In this document: one piece after another, positions 19,191-28,783 of the stretch | Layout: every line of letters starts with the position of its first letter | Position numbering within the stretch: the stretch's first letter is position 1 | Source of the DNA: Arthrobacter sp. AQ5-05 | GTDB lineage: Bacteria > Actinomycetota > Actinomycetes > Actinomycetales > Micrococcaceae | NCBI RefSeq assembly: GCF_003287975.1 | Contig: NZ_QMKQ01000001.1 | Span: 1-64,000, forward strand | DNA length: 64,000 nucleotides | Direction of reading: 5' to 3' | Notes under the pieces: model-generated | Databases searched by the model: none | Told to the model about the DNA's origin: nothing | What the model saw: only the letters and a program-made list of their open reading frames with translations | Position numbers and translations under genes: made by a program

Positions 19191-20330
19191 CTACAGGGCG
19201 CGCTGGTCCGGGCCGTTGTAAGCCGAAAGCGGGCGGATCAACGCGTTGTTGGCGCGCTGTTCGGCAATGTGCGCGGTCCAGCCCACGATGCGCGAGGCAA
19301 TGAAGATGGGCGTGAACATGTCGGTGTCGAAGCCCATCAGGTGGTAGGTCGGGCCCGCCGGGTAGTCGAGGTTCGGCTTGATGGCCTTGGCCTCGTCCAT
19401 GGCGGCCTCCAGCCCGTCATACAGGCCCAGCAGCTCGCCGCGGTCGTAGTACGCGACCATCTTGTCCAACGCTGCCTTCATGGTCGGGACCCGGGAATCG
19501 CCGTGCTTGTAGACGCGGTGCCCGAAGCCCATGACCTTCTTCTTCGCCGCCAGGGCCCGCTCCATCCAGGCCTTGGCACGCGCCGCGGCGTCCTCGCGGG
19601 ATTCGTTCTTGTCGATCCCGATCTCCTGGAAGGTGTGCATGACCGCTTCGTTGGCGCCTCCGTGCAGCGGGCCCTTCAGTGCACCGATGGCGGCGGTGAC
19701 GGCCGAATGCAGGTCCGATAACGTGGAGGTGACCACGCGGGCGGTGAACGTGGAGGCGTTAAAGGAGTGCTCCGCATAGAGCACCATCGAGACCCGGAAC
19801 GCGTCGGCCACCTCGGGGGCGGCCTCCTCGCCGAAGGTCATCCACAGGAAGTTCTGCGAATAGTCCAGGTCTTCCCGCGGCTCCACGACGCCCAGGCCGC
19901 GGCGGCGGCGCTGGTCGTAGGCGACCACCGCGGGGAACGCGGCAAACAGTTCCTTGGCCTTGATGAATTCCGCCTCGGGGGAGGAATCCTCGGCCAGCGC
20001 GTGGTTGGCGCCCAGGACCGAGACCGCGGTGCGGCCCACGTCCATCGGGTGGCAATCCAGCGGCAGCAGGTCGATCGCCGCCTTCACGTTGGAGGCCAGG
20101 GCGCGCCCGGCACGCTCGGCGGCGATGAAGTCGGTCAGCTCGATCTGCGTCGGCAGCTCGCCGGTCCACAGGAGCAGTGCCACCTCTTCGAAGCTCTTCG
20201 TGGCGGCCAGGTCCTGGACCGGGTAGCCGCGGTAGAGCAGCGAATTGGTCTCCGGGTTGACCTTGGAGATGGCGGTGTAGTCGACGACCACCCCGGCCAA
20301 GCCCTTCTTGATCTCTGTTGTTTCAGTCAT
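19191..20330 (-). CDS. prpC: 2-methylcitrate synthase
   Basis: 379 residues. It condenses propionyl-CoA with oxaloacetate in the methylcitrate cycle. Citrate-synthase-fold active-site segments are present: GPLHGGANEAV (first His), GFGHRVYKHGDSR (second His and substrate Arg) and FDTDMF (Asp). The start is the ATG at 20330 (MTETTEIKKGL), with GGAGCGAG upstream; the longer open frame to 20459 runs into prpB. Length and the prpD-prpB-prpC context favour methylcitrate synthase over the housekeeping citrate synthase. Confidence 0.92.
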   Translation of the reverse strand: MTETTEIKKGLAGVVVDYTAISKVNPETNSLLYRGYPVQDLAATKSFEEVALLLWTGELPTQIELTDFIAAERAGRALASNVKAAIDLLPLDCHPMDVGRTAVSVLGANHALAEDSSPEAEFIKAKELFAAFPAVVAYDQRRRRGLGVVEPREDLDYSQNFLWMTFGEEAAPEVADAFRVSMVLYAEHSFNASTFTARVVTSTLSDLHSAVTAAIGALKGPLHGGANEAVMHTFQEIGIDKNESREDAAARAKAWMERALAAKKKVMGFGHRVYKHGDSRVPTMKAALDKMVAYYDRGELLGLYDGLEAAMDEAKAIKPNLDYPAGPTYHLMGFDTDMFTPIFIASRIVGWTAHIAEQRANNALIRPLSAYNGPDQRAL

Positions 20331-20346
20331 CACTCGCTCCTGTTTC

Positions 20347-21276
20347 CTACAGATCCGCGTTGTTTGAGTGGATATCCAGATCCGGAACCTGGAAGTTGAA
20401 GATCCCGGTGTCGAAGCGGTTGTACGCCTCGTAGTCAACCAGCTCGTACAGACGAGCACGCGTCAACATTGAATCTACCCGAGACTCCTGCGTTCCGTGG
20501 GCGGCAATCGCGTCCAGGACGCGCTCCGCCTCGCCCATGGCACTGCGCAGCAAGGTCACCGGGTAGATGACCATTGCCACCCCGACATCGGCCAGCTGCT
20601 GCCGGGTGAAGAGCTCGGATTTCCCGAACTCCGTCATGTTCGCCAGCACCGGCACATCCACGGCCTTGCAGACCGCCTCGAACTCCGAAAGGTCCTTCAT
20701 GGCCTCGGGGAAGATCGCATCGGCTCCGGCATCCACCAGCGCCTTGGCCCGCTCGATGACTGCACCCAGGCCCTCGACGCCGCGCACGTCGGTGCGCGCC
20801 ATGATCAGGAAGTTTGCATCCCGGCGTGCGTCGGCCGCGGCGGCGATGCGCCTGACCATGGTGTCCAGGTCGACGACGTTCTTGCCGTCCAGGTGGCCGC
20901 AGCGCTTGGGGTTGAACTGGTCCTCGATGTGGCAGCCGGCCAGGCCCGCGTGCTCGAGTTCCTGGATGGTGCGGGCCACATTCATCGGCTCGCCGAAGCC
21001 GGTGTCGGCATCCACCAGGGTCGGCAGGTCGGTCATCCGGGCGATCTGCCCGGCACGGGTGGCGACCTCGGTCAGCGTGGTCAGCCCGATGTCCGGAAGG
21101 CCCAGGTCGTTGGCCAGCACGGCACCGGAGACATAGACCCCGTCAAAGCCCTTCTCCTGGATCAGCCTTGCCGAGAGCGGGTTGAAGGCTCCGGGGAGCT
21201 GGCGTGCCGCCCCGGGAACGAGCATCTCGCGCAGGTCCTTGCGCTTCTGCTCCGGGGTGATGGTTGAGTACAGCAT
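20347..21276 (-). CDS. prpB: 2-methylisocitrate lyase
   Basis: 309 residues. It cleaves 2-methylisocitrate to pyruvate and succinate. ICL/PEP-mutase superfamily motifs: VDADTGFGEP (Mg2+ ligands), EDQFNPKRCGH with the catalytic Cys of the KRCGH loop, and IMARTDVRGVEG. The ATG follows the prpD stop with no gap, so the two are coupled, and prpC starts 16 bp further on. Confidence 0.95.
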   Translation of the reverse strand: MLYSTITPEQKRKDLREMLVPGAARQLPGAFNPLSARLIQEKGFDGVYVSGAVLANDLGLPDIGLTTLTEVATRAGQIARMTDLPTLVDADTGFGEPMNVARTIQELEHAGLAGCHIEDQFNPKRCGHLDGKNVVDLDTMVRRIAAAADARRDANFLIMARTDVRGVEGLGAVIERAKALVDAGADAIFPEAMKDLSEFEAVCKAVDVPVLANMTEFGKSELFTRQQLADVGVAMVIYPVTLLRSAMGEAERVLDAIAAHGTQESRVDSMLTRARLYELVDYEAYNRFDTGIFNFQVPDLDIHSNNADL

Positions 21277-22794
21277 TTAGAACAGGCCCTTGGGTGCGGC
21301 GGCGAGGTCGATGACACCGGGTGCCGCGACGATGTTCAACTGGTCCAGGTCCCCGGCACCCAGGTTTTCAAGGTCCTGCGCGGCGGCGATGAAGCGCTTG
21401 ATCTCGGCTTCCTCGACCAGGCCGGCGGCCAGGGTGCGGAACTTGTTGATGTACTGCTCGCGGGCGAACGGGCGCGCCCCCAACGGGTGCGCGTCGGCCA
21501 CCGCAATCTGGTCGGTGATCACGGTGCCGTCGGCCAGGGTGATGACCACGGTGCCACCGAAGGCCTTTTCGCTGATGTCCAGCGAGTGGTAGCGGCGGGT
21601 CCACTCCGCGTCTTCCTCGGTGGTGATCTTGTTCCACAGTTCCACGGTGTCGGGCCGGCCGGCACGCTCGGGGGCGTAGGAATCCACGTGGTGCCAGGAG
21701 CCGTCCTGCAGGGCGACGGCGAAGATGTACGGGATCGAGTGGTCCAGGGTTTCGCGCGAGGCGGTCGGGTCGTACTTCTGCGGGTCGTTGGCGCCCGAGC
21801 CGATCACGTAGTGGGTGTGGTGGGAGGTCTGGATCAGGATCGAGGCGACGTTCTTCGGGTCGGTGGCCTCGGGGTGTTCGCGGTTGAGCTTGCGGGCCAA
21901 ATCGATCCAGGCCTGCGCCTGGTATTCGGCCGAGTGCTCCTTGGTGTAGGTGTCAAGGATGGCGCGCTTGGCCTCGCCGGCCTCCGGCAGCGGAACGGTG
22001 TAGGCGGCGTCCGGGCCGTCCAGCAGCCAGGCGATGACGCCGTCCTCGCCCTCGTAGATCGGCACCGGGGAGGTCTGCCCGCGCATCGCGCGGTCGGCGG
22101 CCTCCACGGCCATCTTGCCGGCGAATGCCGGGGCGTGGGCCTTCCAGGTGGAGATCTCGCCCTTGCGCGACTGGCGGGTGGCGGTGGTGGTGTGCAGGCC
22201 CTGGCCGACGGCCTGGAAGATGGTCTCGACATCCAGGCCCAGCAGGGTGCCGATGCCGGCGGCGGCCGAGGGGCCCAGGTGCGCGACGTGGTCGATCTTG
22301 TGCTCGTGCAGGCAGATGGACTTGACCAGGTCGACCTGGATCTCGTATCCGGTGGCCAGGCCGCGGATCAGGTCCTTGCCGCTGGCACCGGTGTGCTGGG
22401 CTACGGCCAGGATCGGGGGGATGTTGTCGCCCGGGTGGGAGTAGTCGGCGGACAGGAAGGTGTCGTGGTAGTCGAGCTCGCGCACCGCCACGCCGTTGGC
22501 CCAGGCCGCCCACTCGGGGGAGACCTTCTCGGAAATCCCGAAGACCGAGGCGCCCTTGCCGCCGGTGGACGGGGCGTGGGCCAGCGCCTGGGCGCGCGCC
22601 GCAACGATCGGGCCGCGGTTCAGCGAGGCAATGGCCACCGAAGCGTTGTCGATGACGCGGTTGATGATCATCTCGGTGACGTCCGCGGGGACCTCGACGG
22701 GGTCGGCGGCGACAACGGCGATCTTGTGCGCTAACTGGTCCTCGTGGGCCAGGTTTTCTTCACTGCGGTACACGCGTACTGGGTGGTTGATCAT
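21277..22794 (-). CDS. prpD: 2-methylcitrate dehydratase
   Basis: 505 residues, MmgE/PrpD family. It dehydrates 2-methylcitrate to 2-methyl-cis-aconitate. Recognised from overall family features such as [20 protein letters not shown], the DYSHPGDN segment and [18 protein letters not shown]. The start codon follows the regulator's TAA directly. Length is typical. It is the first enzyme gene of the gntR-prpDBC operon. Confidence 0.93.
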   Translation of the reverse strand: MINHPVRVYRSEENLAHEDQLAHKIAVVAADPVEVPADVTEMIINRVIDNASVAIASLNRGPIVAARAQALAHAPSTGGKGASVFGISEKVSPEWAAWANGVAVRELDYHDTFLSADYSHPGDNIPPILAVAQHTGASGKDLIRGLATGYEIQVDLVKSICLHEHKIDHVAHLGPSAAAGIGTLLGLDVETIFQAVGQGLHTTTATRQSRKGEISTWKAHAPAFAGKMAVEAADRAMRGQTSPVPIYEGEDGVIAWLLDGPDAAYTVPLPEAGEAKRAILDTYTKEHSAEYQAQAWIDLARKLNREHPEATDPKNVASILIQTSHHTHYVIGSGANDPQKYDPTASRETLDHSIPYIFAVALQDGSWHHVDSYAPERAGRPDTVELWNKITTEEDAEWTRRYHSLDISEKAFGGTVVITLADGTVITDQIAVADAHPLGARPFAREQYINKFRTLAAGLVEEAEIKRFIAAAQDLENLGAGDLDQLNIVAAPGVIDLAAAPKGLF

Positions 22795-23439
22795 TTAGGT
22801 GTCCTCTCGGGTGCCGGAATGGGCTTTGATGTGTTCAAGACTGTGGTGCAGGTGCAACTGGGTCGCTGCGGCGGCGATGTCGGGATTTCGGGCGGCAATG
22901 CCCTCGGCGATCGCTGCGTGCTCGAGCGCCGAGACGGCCAGACGCGCGGGGTCGTCCTGGGCCAGGCGGCGGACCCGGGCCAGGTGCACGCGCAGGGAAC
23001 GCAACGATTGCTGGATGTAGGGGTTGGCCACCGCGGCGTCGATGCGGCGATCGAGCTCGGCGGCCAGGTGGTAGAAGGATTCCCGGGATTCCCGATCGGC
23101 ACCCTTCCCCGCCTCCAGGAAGCGGGTGCGCAGCTCGGTGAAGATCGCCGGGTCCGCGCGGCGGGCGGCAATGCGGGCGGATTCAATCTCCAAGGCGCGG
23201 CGCAAGGCAAAGAGGTCATCGATGTGTTCGAGCGAGACGTCCGAGACGACGGCGCCGCGTCCGCGCTGCTGCACGGCCAGCCCGTCGGCCACCAGCCGCG
23301 CAAGGGCCTCGCGCAACGGGGTGCGTGAGACGCCCAGGCGTTCGGCCTGCTCGACCTCGCCCAGGACGGCACCGGGACGCAACCGCCATTCGACGATGTC
23401 CGTCCGCAGCTCATCGTAGGCCTTGTCGCTTGCTCTCAT
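22795..23439 (-). CDS. GntR-family (FCD) regulator of the prp genes
   Basis: 214 residues. Residues about 5-70 form the winged helix (AYDELRTDIVEWRLRPGAVL, then RLGVSRTPLREALARL), and the rest is an all-helical FCD ligand domain with conserved Asp/His positions (ELDRRIDAAV, EHAAIAEGI). The start at 23439 is chosen because the longer frame to 23604 crosses the divergent promoter region. It is the first gene of the prp operon and lies beside two identical palindromes, one only 8 bp from its start, so autoregulation is likely. The ligand may be a methylcitrate-cycle intermediate; that is inference. Confidence 0.88.
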   Translation of the reverse strand: MRASDKAYDELRTDIVEWRLRPGAVLGEVEQAERLGVSRTPLREALARLVADGLAVQQRGRGAVVSDVSLEHIDDLFALRRALEIESARIAARRADPAIFTELRTRFLEAGKGADRESRESFYHLAAELDRRIDAAVANPYIQQSLRSLRVHLARVRRLAQDDPARLAVSALEHAAIAEGIAARNPDIAAAATQLHLHHSLEHIKAHSGTREDT

Positions 23440-23447
23440 GACATCAA

Positions 23448-23457
23448 CTGTATACAG
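23448..23457. promoter_or_regulatory. palindromic operator, gntR-proximal copy
   Basis: CTGTATACAG, a perfect 10-bp palindrome 8 bp upstream of the regulator's start codon. The core GTATAC resembles GntR/FCD half-site spacing. The TATACA it contains could also be the -10 box of the - strand promoter, so binding would block it. Confidence 0.65.
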
Positions 23458-23510
23458 AAATTGCCAAATGTCACGTCGCAATCGGAATAATCCGGCTAAA
23501 TTTTCGTAAA

Positions 23511-23520
23511 CTGTATACAG
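23511..23520. promoter_or_regulatory. palindromic operator, prpE-proximal copy
   Basis: A second identical CTGTATACAG, 63 bp (six helical turns) from the first and 82 bp upstream of prpE. Same-face spacing of two copies in the divergent gntR-prpE gap suggests cooperative binding or looping by the regulator. Confidence 0.65.
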
Positions 23521-23602
23521 AGCCCTTGAAATTCCGTGGTGCTGGTCATAGGCTCGAGTCCACCCGAACAAACCCCCAGACCCGAACGGATGGACGGTTC
23601 GC

Positions 23603-25504
23603 ATGGCACTTTCCTACGCGCAGACCTTTGCCGAATCAACCAGGGACCCGGCGGCCTTCTGGCTCGAGGCCGCCACCTCGATCGACTGGGAACGGGAGCC
23701 GGCCATCGGACTCGATTCCAGCCGCGCCCCGATCAACGCCTGGTTCCCCGACGGGATGCTCAACATCTGCCACAACGCTCTGGACCGCCACGTGGCCGCC
23801 GGCCGCGGGGATGCCACTGCCCTGGTCTACGACTCCGCACTCCTGGGAATCCAGGAGCGCTACAGCTATGCGGAATTGCTGGAGCGGGTCGCACGCTTCG
23901 CCGGTGCGCTGCGCGACCAGGGGATAGGGACCGGGGACCGGGTACTGATCTACCTGCCGATGATTCCGCAGGCCCACATCGCGATGCTCGCCTGCGCCCG
24001 GCTCGGGGCCATCCACTCGGTGGTCTTCGGCGGCTTCGCGCCCAAGGAACTTGCCGCCCGCATCGACGACGCGACCCCGGTGGCAATCATCACCGCCACC
24101 GGCGGCATCGAGCCCGCCCGCCGCATCGAGTACCTGCCGGCGGTTGCCGAGGCCATCGCCTTGGCCGCGCACAGGATCCGCACCGTCATCGTCGCCCACC
24201 GCGACGGTTTCGAGCACACCCCGGCCGAGTTCTCCGGGGCCGGCGCCGCCTGGCACAACTGGGACGAGCTCGCCTCCACGGCCACCGCGGCCGAGGCGGT
24301 CCCGGTGCCCTCGACCCACCCGCTGTACATCCTGTACACCTCGGGCACCACCGGATCGCCCAAGGGCGTGGTGCGGGACTCGGGCGGCTACGCGGTGGCC
24401 ATGGACTACTCGATGCGCACCGTCTACGGGGTGGGGCCCGGCTCCATCATGCTCACCGCCTCGGATGTGGGCTGGGTCGTGGGCCATTCCTACATCGTCT
24501 ACGGGCCGCTGATTGCCGGGGCCACCACGGTGCTCTATGAGGGCAAGCCCGTGGGCACCCCCGATGCCGGGGCCTTTTGGCGGCTCATCGAGGACCACAA
24601 GGTCGACACCTTCTTCACCGCCCCCACCGCGCTGCGGGCCATCCGCAAGGCCGACCCGGAGGCGGCGCTGCTGGCCGGGCACGACATCTCTTCGCTGCGC
24701 AACTTCTTCGTGGCCGGTGAACGCCTGGACCCGGACACCTACGCCTGGGCGCGGGAGAAGCTCGGGGTGCCGGTGATCGACAACTGGTGGCAGACCGAGA
24801 CCGGGTGGCCCATCGCCTCGAACTGCGTGGGCCTGGAAACCCTCGAACCCAAGGCCGGCTCTCCCACGGTCCCGGTGCCCGGCTACGACGTGCGGATCCT
24901 CGACGGGTTCGGCGCCGAGCTGGGGCCGGGCCAGGAGGGGAACATCGCCATCAGGCTGCCGCTGCCCCCGGGCACCCTGGCCACGCTGTGGGGCAACGAC
25001 GCCCGCTACATCGCCACCTACCTGGAACAGTTCCCCGGCCACTACGCCACGGGGGACTCCGGGTACCTGGACGCGGACGGCTACCTCTTCGTGATGGGAC
25101 GGACCGACGACGTCATCAACGTCTCGGGCCACCGGTTGTCCACCGGAGCCATGGAGCAGGTGCTCGGTTCCCACCCGGCGGTCGCCGAGTGCGCCGTGAT
25201 CGGCGTGGCGGACGAGCTCAAGGGGCAGCGCCCCAGCGGCTACGTGGTGCTCAAGAGCGGCACCCGGATCACCGAGGAACAGCTGCGCGGTGAGCTGGTG
25301 TCCATGGTGCGCGCGCACATCGGACCGGTCGCGGACTTCCGCGAGGTGCGCATTGTCGCGGCGCTGCCCAAGACCCGCTCGGGAAAGATCCTGCGCAAGA
25401 CCATGCGGCAGATCGCCGACGGCAAGCCGTACACGGTGCCCTCCACCATCGAGGACCCGGGCGTCATCGAGGACCTGCTCCCGTTCCTGCGCCCCGCCTG
25501 GTAA
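23603..25504 (+). CDS. prpE: propionyl-CoA synthetase
   Basis: 633 residues, AMP-forming acyl-CoA synthetase. It activates propionate to propionyl-CoA and feeds prpC. Motifs: the P-loop-like YTSGTTGSPKG near residue 240, DNWWQTETGWP near 395, ATGDSGYLDADGY near 480 and the C-terminal catalytic Lys in KTRSGKILRK near 595. NAWFPDGMLNICHNALDRHV at the N-terminus is typical of PrpE. It is transcribed divergently from the prp operon across a 163-bp gap with the two palindromes. Confidence 0.92.
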   Translation: MALSYAQTFAESTRDPAAFWLEAATSIDWEREPAIGLDSSRAPINAWFPDGMLNICHNALDRHVAAGRGDATALVYDSALLGIQERYSYAELLERVARFAGALRDQGIGTGDRVLIYLPMIPQAHIAMLACARLGAIHSVVFGGFAPKELAARIDDATPVAIITATGGIEPARRIEYLPAVAEAIALAAHRIRTVIVAHRDGFEHTPAEFSGAGAAWHNWDELASTATAAEAVPVPSTHPLYILYTSGTTGSPKGVVRDSGGYAVAMDYSMRTVYGVGPGSIMLTASDVGWVVGHSYIVYGPLIAGATTVLYEGKPVGTPDAGAFWRLIEDHKVDTFFTAPTALRAIRKADPEAALLAGHDISSLRNFFVAGERLDPDTYAWAREKLGVPVIDNWWQTETGWPIASNCVGLETLEPKAGSPTVPVPGYDVRILDGFGAELGPGQEGNIAIRLPLPPGTLATLWGNDARYIATYLEQFPGHYATGDSGYLDADGYLFVMGRTDDVINVSGHRLSTGAMEQVLGSHPAVAECAVIGVADELKGQRPSGYVVLKSGTRITEEQLRGELVSMVRAHIGPVADFREVRIVAALPKTRSGKILRKTMRQIADGKPYTVPSTIEDPGVIEDLLPFLRPAW

Positions 25505-25516
25505 CCAGGTGGCCGG

Positions 25517-26227
25517 TCAGCCTTTGGAGACCCAGCGGTACTCGTACTCGGGCCGGCCGCGGGTCCCGTGGCGCGGGGCCTTGGCAGCGTCCCCGGTGTC
25601 GGCCAGGTGCTCCAGGTAGCGCCTCGCGGTGACCCGGGACAGGTCTAGGAGCTCGGAGACCTCGGTGGCCGAGAGCGCGGCGCTCGCCGAGCGCAACGCC
25701 TCCGAGATCGAGCCAAGCGTCTCGGTGATCAGCCCCTTGGGCAGGGGAGCGGCGCCCACCGAGCGCAGCGCGGCAAACGCGTTGTCGATCGATGACTGGG
25801 ATGCGGCCTGCCCCGCGTTGCCCAGGTTGAAGCGGAACTGCCGGTAGTTCTCCAGCTTCCCGGCAAACGCGGCGAAACCGAAGGGCTTGATCAGGTACTG
25901 GGTCACCCCGGCGGAGATCGCGGTGCGCACCACGTTCAGGTCCCGGATTGCGGTGATGGCGATGATGTCGACGGTGTTCCCGCGCCCGCGCACCCGCCGG
26001 GCCACGTCCAGGCCGTGCAGGTCCGGCAGGTTCATGTCCAGCAGCACCAGGTCGATCGGGGTGCCCGCCTCCTGCGCCGCATCCAGGGCAGCGAAGACCT
26101 CGTTGCCGCTGTGCGCGATCGAATGCACGCTGAAGCCCGGCACGCGGGCCACAAACTTCGCGTGCGCGGCGGCAGTGGTCGGTTCGTCGTCCACGACCAG
26201 GACGCGGAGGCTTCTGTGCGTATCCAT
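25517..26227 (-). CDS. CitB/DcuR-type response regulator
   Basis: 236 residues. The receiver domain (1-125) has the acidic pocket VVDDEP, phosphoacceptor Asp in LVLLDMNLPDLHG near 63, and the Lys in YLIKPFGF. The C-terminal region has a helix-turn-helix of the CitT type (TEVSELLDLSRVTARRYLEH). It is encoded downstream of the sensor kinase gene and opposite a dctA-like symporter, the usual arrangement for C4-dicarboxylate or citrate sensing. Confidence 0.88.
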   Translation of the reverse strand: MDTHRSLRVLVVDDEPTTAAAHAKFVARVPGFSVHSIAHSGNEVFAALDAAQEAGTPIDLVLLDMNLPDLHGLDVARRVRGRGNTVDIIAITAIRDLNVVRTAISAGVTQYLIKPFGFAAFAGKLENYRQFRFNLGNAGQAASQSSIDNAFAALRSVGAAPLPKGLITETLGSISEALRSASAALSATEVSELLDLSRVTARRYLEHLADTGDAAKAPRHGTRGRPEYEYRWVSKG

Positions 26228-26285
26228 GGACCGGTGATTCCTTTGGCTGGTGAGGGCTTCGAAACTGTGGCGGGCGCCGGCGGGG

Positions 26286-28007
26286 TCAGCGCCCGCTGCA
26301 TCCCGGGGGTCCGCTGCGCGGGGACATCGGCAGGGTCACGGTGAAGATCGCCCCGGCATCATTATCCACTTCCAGGGACCCGCCCAGGCGCGCGACCGCC
26401 TGGCGCACCAGTGCCAGGCCCAGCCCGCGCGAACCGGAGCCGGGGACCACCGGCTTGGAGGAGACCCCCAGCCGAAAGAACTCGTCGAGCAGATCCGGGT
26501 CCACGCCGGGGCCCGAATCGGCGATCGAGATCACCACGGATTCCGCGTCGGCGGCGAAGTCCGCCCACACCCGGCGCAGCTCGGAGCCGGCCGCCGCGTC
26601 GAACGCGTTGTCCAGCAGGTTCCCGGTGATGGTGACCAGGTCCCGGGCGTCCAGGGCGCCGGTGGGCAGCTGCCCGGAGGCGGTCATGGTCAGGGTGATG
26701 CCGCGCTCGTGGGCCTGGGCGGCCTTGCCCACCAGCAGCGAGGTCAGGTACGGCTCGTCGACCGCAAGCACGAACTCGTCGGTCAGCCGCTGGGATTCCT
26801 GCCGGTCGGCCACCGCGAATTCGAGGGCCTCGCGCTCGCGGCCCAGCTCGATCAGTGTCGCCACGGTGTGCAGCCGGTTGGCGTGCTCGTGGGTCTGGGC
26901 GCGCAGCGCCTCGGTGAGCGTGCGCATCGATTCCAGCTGCCCGGTCAGCGCCTGGACCTCGGTGTGGTCGCGCAGCGTTGCCACGGTCCCCAGCTTGCTT
27001 TCCACCTGCCGCCGGCGCAGCGGCCAGGGCACGCGGGCGGCGGGAGCGGAATCGGGCTGCTCGGCGTTCTGCTGGGAGATCACCAGCACCCGGTGGTTGG
27101 TCAGGTGGATCTCGTCGGTGGCGCGCCGGCCCGAGGCAAAGAGTTCGGCCACGGTCTCGGGCAACCCGACCTTGTCCACCGGCAGCGGGCGCAGCGAACC
27201 GGCGGGCGGCAGTCCCAGCAGTCCCGCGGCCTGGTCGTTGTAGAGCACCAGGCGCCCCTTCGCATCGACCAGCACCAGGCCCTCGCGCACCGAATGCAGG
27301 GCGGAGAAGTAGTACGCGTAGAGCCGGCGCAGTTCCTCGGGTCCGTAGCCCAGGGTGGCGCGGCGCAGGTACCTGGACAGCGCATAGGTGAACACCGCGC
27401 CCAGCCCCACCGCCAGCAGGCCCACGGCCAGGGTCGCCGGAACCAGTGCGGCCTGCGTGGCGCCCAGGGACTGCAGCGTGACGCCCACGGCCACCATCGC
27501 GGTGATGTTTCCGCCCGCGTCCCGGATCGGGGCGATGGCACGCACCGAGGGGCCCAGGGTGCCGCGGTAGTCCTCGACCTGGCTGTGTCCGGCCAGCGCC
27601 TGCTCGACGCTGCCGACGTATTTCCGGCCGATCTCGCTGGCTGTGGGATGGGTGTAGCGGGTGCGGTCGGTGTCCATGATGGTCACGAAGTCCACCGCCG
27701 CGTGGGACACGATGTTGCCGGCAAAGGGCACCAGCGCACCGGAGGGGTCCGCTTGCTGCACCGCGTCGATGACGAAGGGGTCGTGGGACAGCGTCTCGGC
27801 GACGGAGAGCACGCGCTTGGCGGCGAATTCGTGGGCCTGGGTCCGGGCGTTGAGGTAGCTGGCCGTGCTGACCACCAGCACCACCAGGGCCACCAGGGCA
27901 AGCTGCGCGACGAAGATGCGGGTCGCCAGCGAGTAGGAGGAACGCGCCCGGTTCGCGCTGCGTTCCTTGGATGCGGGGGCGGAAGTGCCGCCCGGGAGCC
28001 GTGGCAT
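26286..28007 (-). CDS. CitA/DcuS-type sensor histidine kinase
   Basis: 573 residues from the ATG at 28007, which has AAGGGGGG upstream. Order: membrane span about 25-48, extracytoplasmic PAS-like sensor about 50-180 (ending in GVTLQSLG), second span about 190-212, cytoplasmic PAS about 225-300, then the SpoOB-type phosphoacceptor helix in RAQTHEHANRLHTVATLIEL, and a HATPase with NLLDNAFDAA, DSGPGVDP and GSRGLGLALV. It probably senses an external dicarboxylate and phosphorylates the adjacent regulator. The natural target is likely the divergent dctA-like gene. Confidence 0.9.
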   Translation of the reverse strand: MPRLPGGTSAPASKERSANRARSSYSLATRIFVAQLALVALVVLVVSTASYLNARTQAHEFAAKRVLSVAETLSHDPFVIDAVQQADPSGALVPFAGNIVSHAAVDFVTIMDTDRTRYTHPTASEIGRKYVGSVEQALAGHSQVEDYRGTLGPSVRAIAPIRDAGGNITAMVAVGVTLQSLGATQAALVPATLAVGLLAVGLGAVFTYALSRYLRRATLGYGPEELRRLYAYYFSALHSVREGLVLVDAKGRLVLYNDQAAGLLGLPPAGSLRPLPVDKVGLPETVAELFASGRRATDEIHLTNHRVLVISQQNAEQPDSAPAARVPWPLRRRQVESKLGTVATLRDHTEVQALTGQLESMRTLTEALRAQTHEHANRLHTVATLIELGREREALEFAVADRQESQRLTDEFVLAVDEPYLTSLLVGKAAQAHERGITLTMTASGQLPTGALDARDLVTITGNLLDNAFDAAAGSELRRVWADFAADAESVVISIADSGPGVDPDLLDEFFRLGVSSKPVVPGSGSRGLGLALVRQAVARLGGSLEVDNDAGAIFTVTLPMSPRSGPPGCSGR

Positions 28008-28223
28008 CGATGCCCCCCTTCCGTCTGAGGTGCCCGGTGCCGGGTGCCCGGGCGCTGCCTTCAAGGGTGGCACGCGGGCAAGCGCGCCATGACCATTATG
28101 AACACAAGAGAGATATCGATCACGTTCGCCCCCACCATGGATGAAGAAGCCCGGGCACCCCAAGCGCCACCGCCCCTGCACGCACCCCCCAGCAGCAGAC
28201 ATTCATTCAGAAGGAGCCACCCC

Positions 28224-28466
28224 ATGGCAACGACGCCAACATCGACAGGAGTCCTGGACCGGGACCCGATCGAGAACCAGGAAGCACCCGTCAAGAAGGA
28301 CCGCACCCACTGGCTCTACATCATGGTGATCATTGCCGTGGTCGCCGGTGCCGCGATCGGCCTGATGGCCCCCGACGTGGGCAAGGCACTGAAGCCCCTT
28401 GGCACCGGGTTCGTCGCGCTGATCAAGATGATCATCGCGCCGGTGAATGTTGTTGTCACACCATGA
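28224..28466 (+). pseudogene. dctA: dctA-like dicarboxylate symporter, cut by the prophage
   Basis: The ATG follows AAGGAG by 7 nt. The first 74 codons match the N-terminus of the cation:dicarboxylate symporter family: a charged tail, a membrane span (LYIMVIIAVVAGAAIGLM) and the conserved stretch FVALIKMIIAPV. The family normally continues with IFCTIV and more than 350 further residues. Here the frame turns into NVVVTP and stops at 28466, inside prophage DNA. The remainder should lie at the right prophage junction outside the window. Confidence 0.85.
28420..28446. other. left attachment site (attL) of the prophage
   Basis: Homology to dctA-type genes ends just after the codons for MIIAPV, at about 28445-28446, and phage sequence begins. 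The exact core cannot be set without attR. Insertion inside a coding region is common for large serine integrases, so a short core is expected. No integrase is visible on this side. Confidence 0.65.
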
Positions 28467-28470
28467 GTGC

Positions 28471-28761
28471 TTAGAGTTCGCCTTGTTCGATCCTCCACGG
28501 GATGTCTTCGGCGCTGGGGGAGTCATGCCACCGAGATTCCCGATACGGGATCCGCACGGCGTGCTTGGTGTCCATCCACAGGTCGTGGGAGTTTCGGGCC
28601 TCGTCGAACCAAACGGCGAGGAACTTGTCACCCTGCCATGCGCTGGCCTTCCCGTCGACGATAGACCCGTCGGGCAGCGTGATCCGGACGTATGGTTGGC
28701 GACCGTAGGGGTAGCGCTGGCAGGTGCCAGGGGCGGGGATGAAGTCGGGGTAGTAGGACAC
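28471..28761 (-). CDS. phage hypothetical protein, left-end
   Basis: 96 residues, Trp/Tyr rich, with a small beta-barrel-like pattern in its middle (YVRITLPDGSIVDGKASAWQ). It is the last - strand gene before attL, 25 bp from the junction. Not recognised. A hairpin separates it from the putative holin, so it may have its own promoter in that gap. Confidence 0.6.
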   Translation of the reverse strand: MSYYPDFIPAPGTCQRYPYGRQPYVRITLPDGSIVDGKASAWQGDKFLAVWFDEARNSHDLWMDTKHAVRIPYRESRWHDSPSAEDIPWRIEQGEL

Positions 28762-28783
28762 GACCCCATCTTAACCACGAATA

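Noticed and set aside
21487-22734. 415-codon open frame on the + strand
   Set aside because: Antisense to prpD, Gly/Val-rich shadow frame.
23440-23604. upstream extension of the GntR regulator to 23604
   Set aside because: The extra residues would cover the divergent promoter and both palindromes and do not resemble a GntR N-terminus.
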